Assembly: GCA_020353135.1 (NCBI GenBank) | Contig: CP070688.1 | Span: forward strand, 1,120,773-1,126,764 | From: Chloroflexota bacterium | GTDB taxonomy: Bacteria > Chloroflexota > Anaerolineae > Promineifilales > Promineifilaceae | Length of the DNA stretch: 5,992 nt | Reading direction: 5' to 3' | Shown: piece after piece, positions 5,353 through 5,992 of the stretch | How positions within the stretch are numbered: the stretch's first letter is position 1 | Layout of the letters: each line of letters starts with the position of its first letter | Position numbers and translations under genes: made by a program | The notes under the pieces: generated by a model | What the model was told of the DNA's origin: nothing | The model's database searches: none | What the model saw: the letters and a program-made list of their open reading frames with translations, nothing else

Positions 5353-5992
5353 TTGGAAACTCCTTCAGGATCGAACTTGTAGCCTACTCCCCAGACGGTC
5401 AGAAGGCACTTAGGCTTCCCAGGGTCGTCCTCTATTTTTTCACGAAGGCGACGAATGTGGACTGTCACCGTGCTGGGGTCGACGTATTCGCTATAGCCCC
5501 AGACATTGTCAAGCAGTCTATCACGGCTAAACACTTGCCTTGGATGCTCGGCCAAAAACTCCAACAGGTTAAACTCGGTGGCCGTCAGCTCCACCGTCTC
5601 GCCGCGCACCTTCACCAACCTTTTTGGCGGGTCAATTTCGAAGTGATCGTACTTAATCACAACCCCTTCTGCCGCCTGCAGTGTACCCGCCTGGGCTCTC
5701 CGCAACACCGCTTTAACTCGGGCCACAAGTTCGGCCGGTGAGAATGGCTTGACCACATAATCGTCAGCGCCCAACTCCAGGCCGTAAATTCGATCCGTCT
5801 CTTGCCCACGAGCTGTCAACATTATGATTGGCACATCGGCTGAACGCTCGCGCAAACGTCGCATGATTTCCATACCGTCAATCTTGGGCAGCATCAGATC
5901 GAGCACCACCAGGCTCGGCGCCTGGTCTGCTATTTCCGCCAGCGCCTGCTCGCCGTCGCTCGCCGAGCGAACCGAGAAGCCTTCGCGGCGCA
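5349..5992 (-). CDS. OmpR/PhoB-family response regulator, 5' end cut by window edge
   Basis: The frame stays open to the window edge, so the N-terminus (probably about 20 residues with the acidic pair and first strand) is missing. The visible part opens RREGFSVRSASDGEQALAEI and continues to VVLDLMLP. The phospho-acceptor Asp is codon 5898-5900, followed by MLTARG (switch Thr) and VVKPFSP (conserved Lys). A linker leads to the winged-helix effector domain: LTATEFNLLEFLAEHP, SRDRLLDNVWGY, the recognition-helix region STVTVHIRRLREKIE and the wing strand TVWGVGYKF. This is a DNA-binding transcription factor phosphorylated by the kinase encoded next. Stop TGA (5349-5351) overlaps the kinase GTG by 4 bases, giving translational coupling. 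An internal GTG at 5907-5909 is not a real start, because receiver homology continues upstream of it. Confidence 0.95.
   Translation of the reverse strand, partial: RREGFSVRSASDGEQALAEIADQAPSLVVLDLMLPKIDGMEIMRRLRERSADVPIIMLTARGQETDRIYGLELGADDYVVKPFSPAELVARVKAVLRRAQAGTLQAAEGVVIKYDHFEIDPPKRLVKVRGETVELTATEFNLLEFLAEHPRQVFSRDRLLDNVWGYSEYVDPSTVTVHIRRLREKIEDDPGKPKCLLTVWGVGYKFDPEGVSK
5360..5366 (-). promoter_or_regulatory. Ribosome binding site GAAGGAG of the histidine kinase
   Basis: GAAGGAG lies inside the response regulator's last codons, 7 nt before the GTG at 5350-5352. This supports the GTG over the ATG at 5302-5304. Confidence 0.75.

Noticed and set aside
5298..5741. Plus-strand open frame of 147 codons
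   Set aside because: It lies antisense to the response regulator's DNA-binding domain and kinase start, and its translation has no recognisable motif.

Overview
The window looks like ordinary bacterial chromosome with short intergenic gaps and sigma70-type promoters. The protein set points, as an inference only, to Chloroflexota (Anaerolineae-like): an UlaG/UPF0173-type metallo-beta-lactamase-fold protein, a soluble bPH_2 protein with a helical N-terminal part, an FmdB-type zinc ribbon with a long Ser/Lys tail, and a four-helix HAMP histidine kinase. No rRNA or other phylogenetic marker is present. I see no mobile element, phage gene, CRISPR array or toxin-antitoxin pair.

Layout. A minus-strand tRNA-Ser(UGA) lies at 20-105 behind a near-consensus promoter at 141-169, whose -35 box overlaps the stop codon of the next gene. 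That gene (166-954, minus) is an unassigned 262-residue protein with a C-terminal part resembling a concanavalin A-like beta-sandwich. It is divergent, across 57 bp, from an MBL-fold gene (1012-1647, plus) in which much of the metal-binding motif has eroded. A small protein, probably a dimeric alpha/beta-barrel, follows at 1735-2037 (plus). It converges on fmdB (2138-2458, minus), with a terminator hairpin between them. A 218-bp divergent region (2459-2676) carries a strong fmdB promoter and a perfect 9-1-9 palindrome. It separates fmdB from a PH-domain gene (2677-3225, plus). That gene converges on a Crp/Fnr-family regulator (3271-3945, minus). Upstream of the regulator, on the same strand, lies a two-component system: a histidine kinase (4072-5352) and an OmpR-type response regulator (5349-5992, cut by the window edge). 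The two overlap by 4 bases at GTGA.

How the genes work together. Only the response regulator and kinase pair is a clear functional unit: co-transcribed, translationally coupled and complementary in role. The Crp/Fnr gene lies 126 bp downstream of the kinase stop. It could be read through from the two-component operon, but it also has an upstream dyad with Crp-like 5-6-5 geometry and may be autoregulated. The other genes look like single-gene units. I found no convincing undescribed multi-gene system. The points most worth a second look are the palindrome at the fmdB start region, the eroded MBL active site, the dyad upstream of the Crp/Fnr gene and the unassigned 262-residue protein. No stretch over 300 bases lacks a gene.
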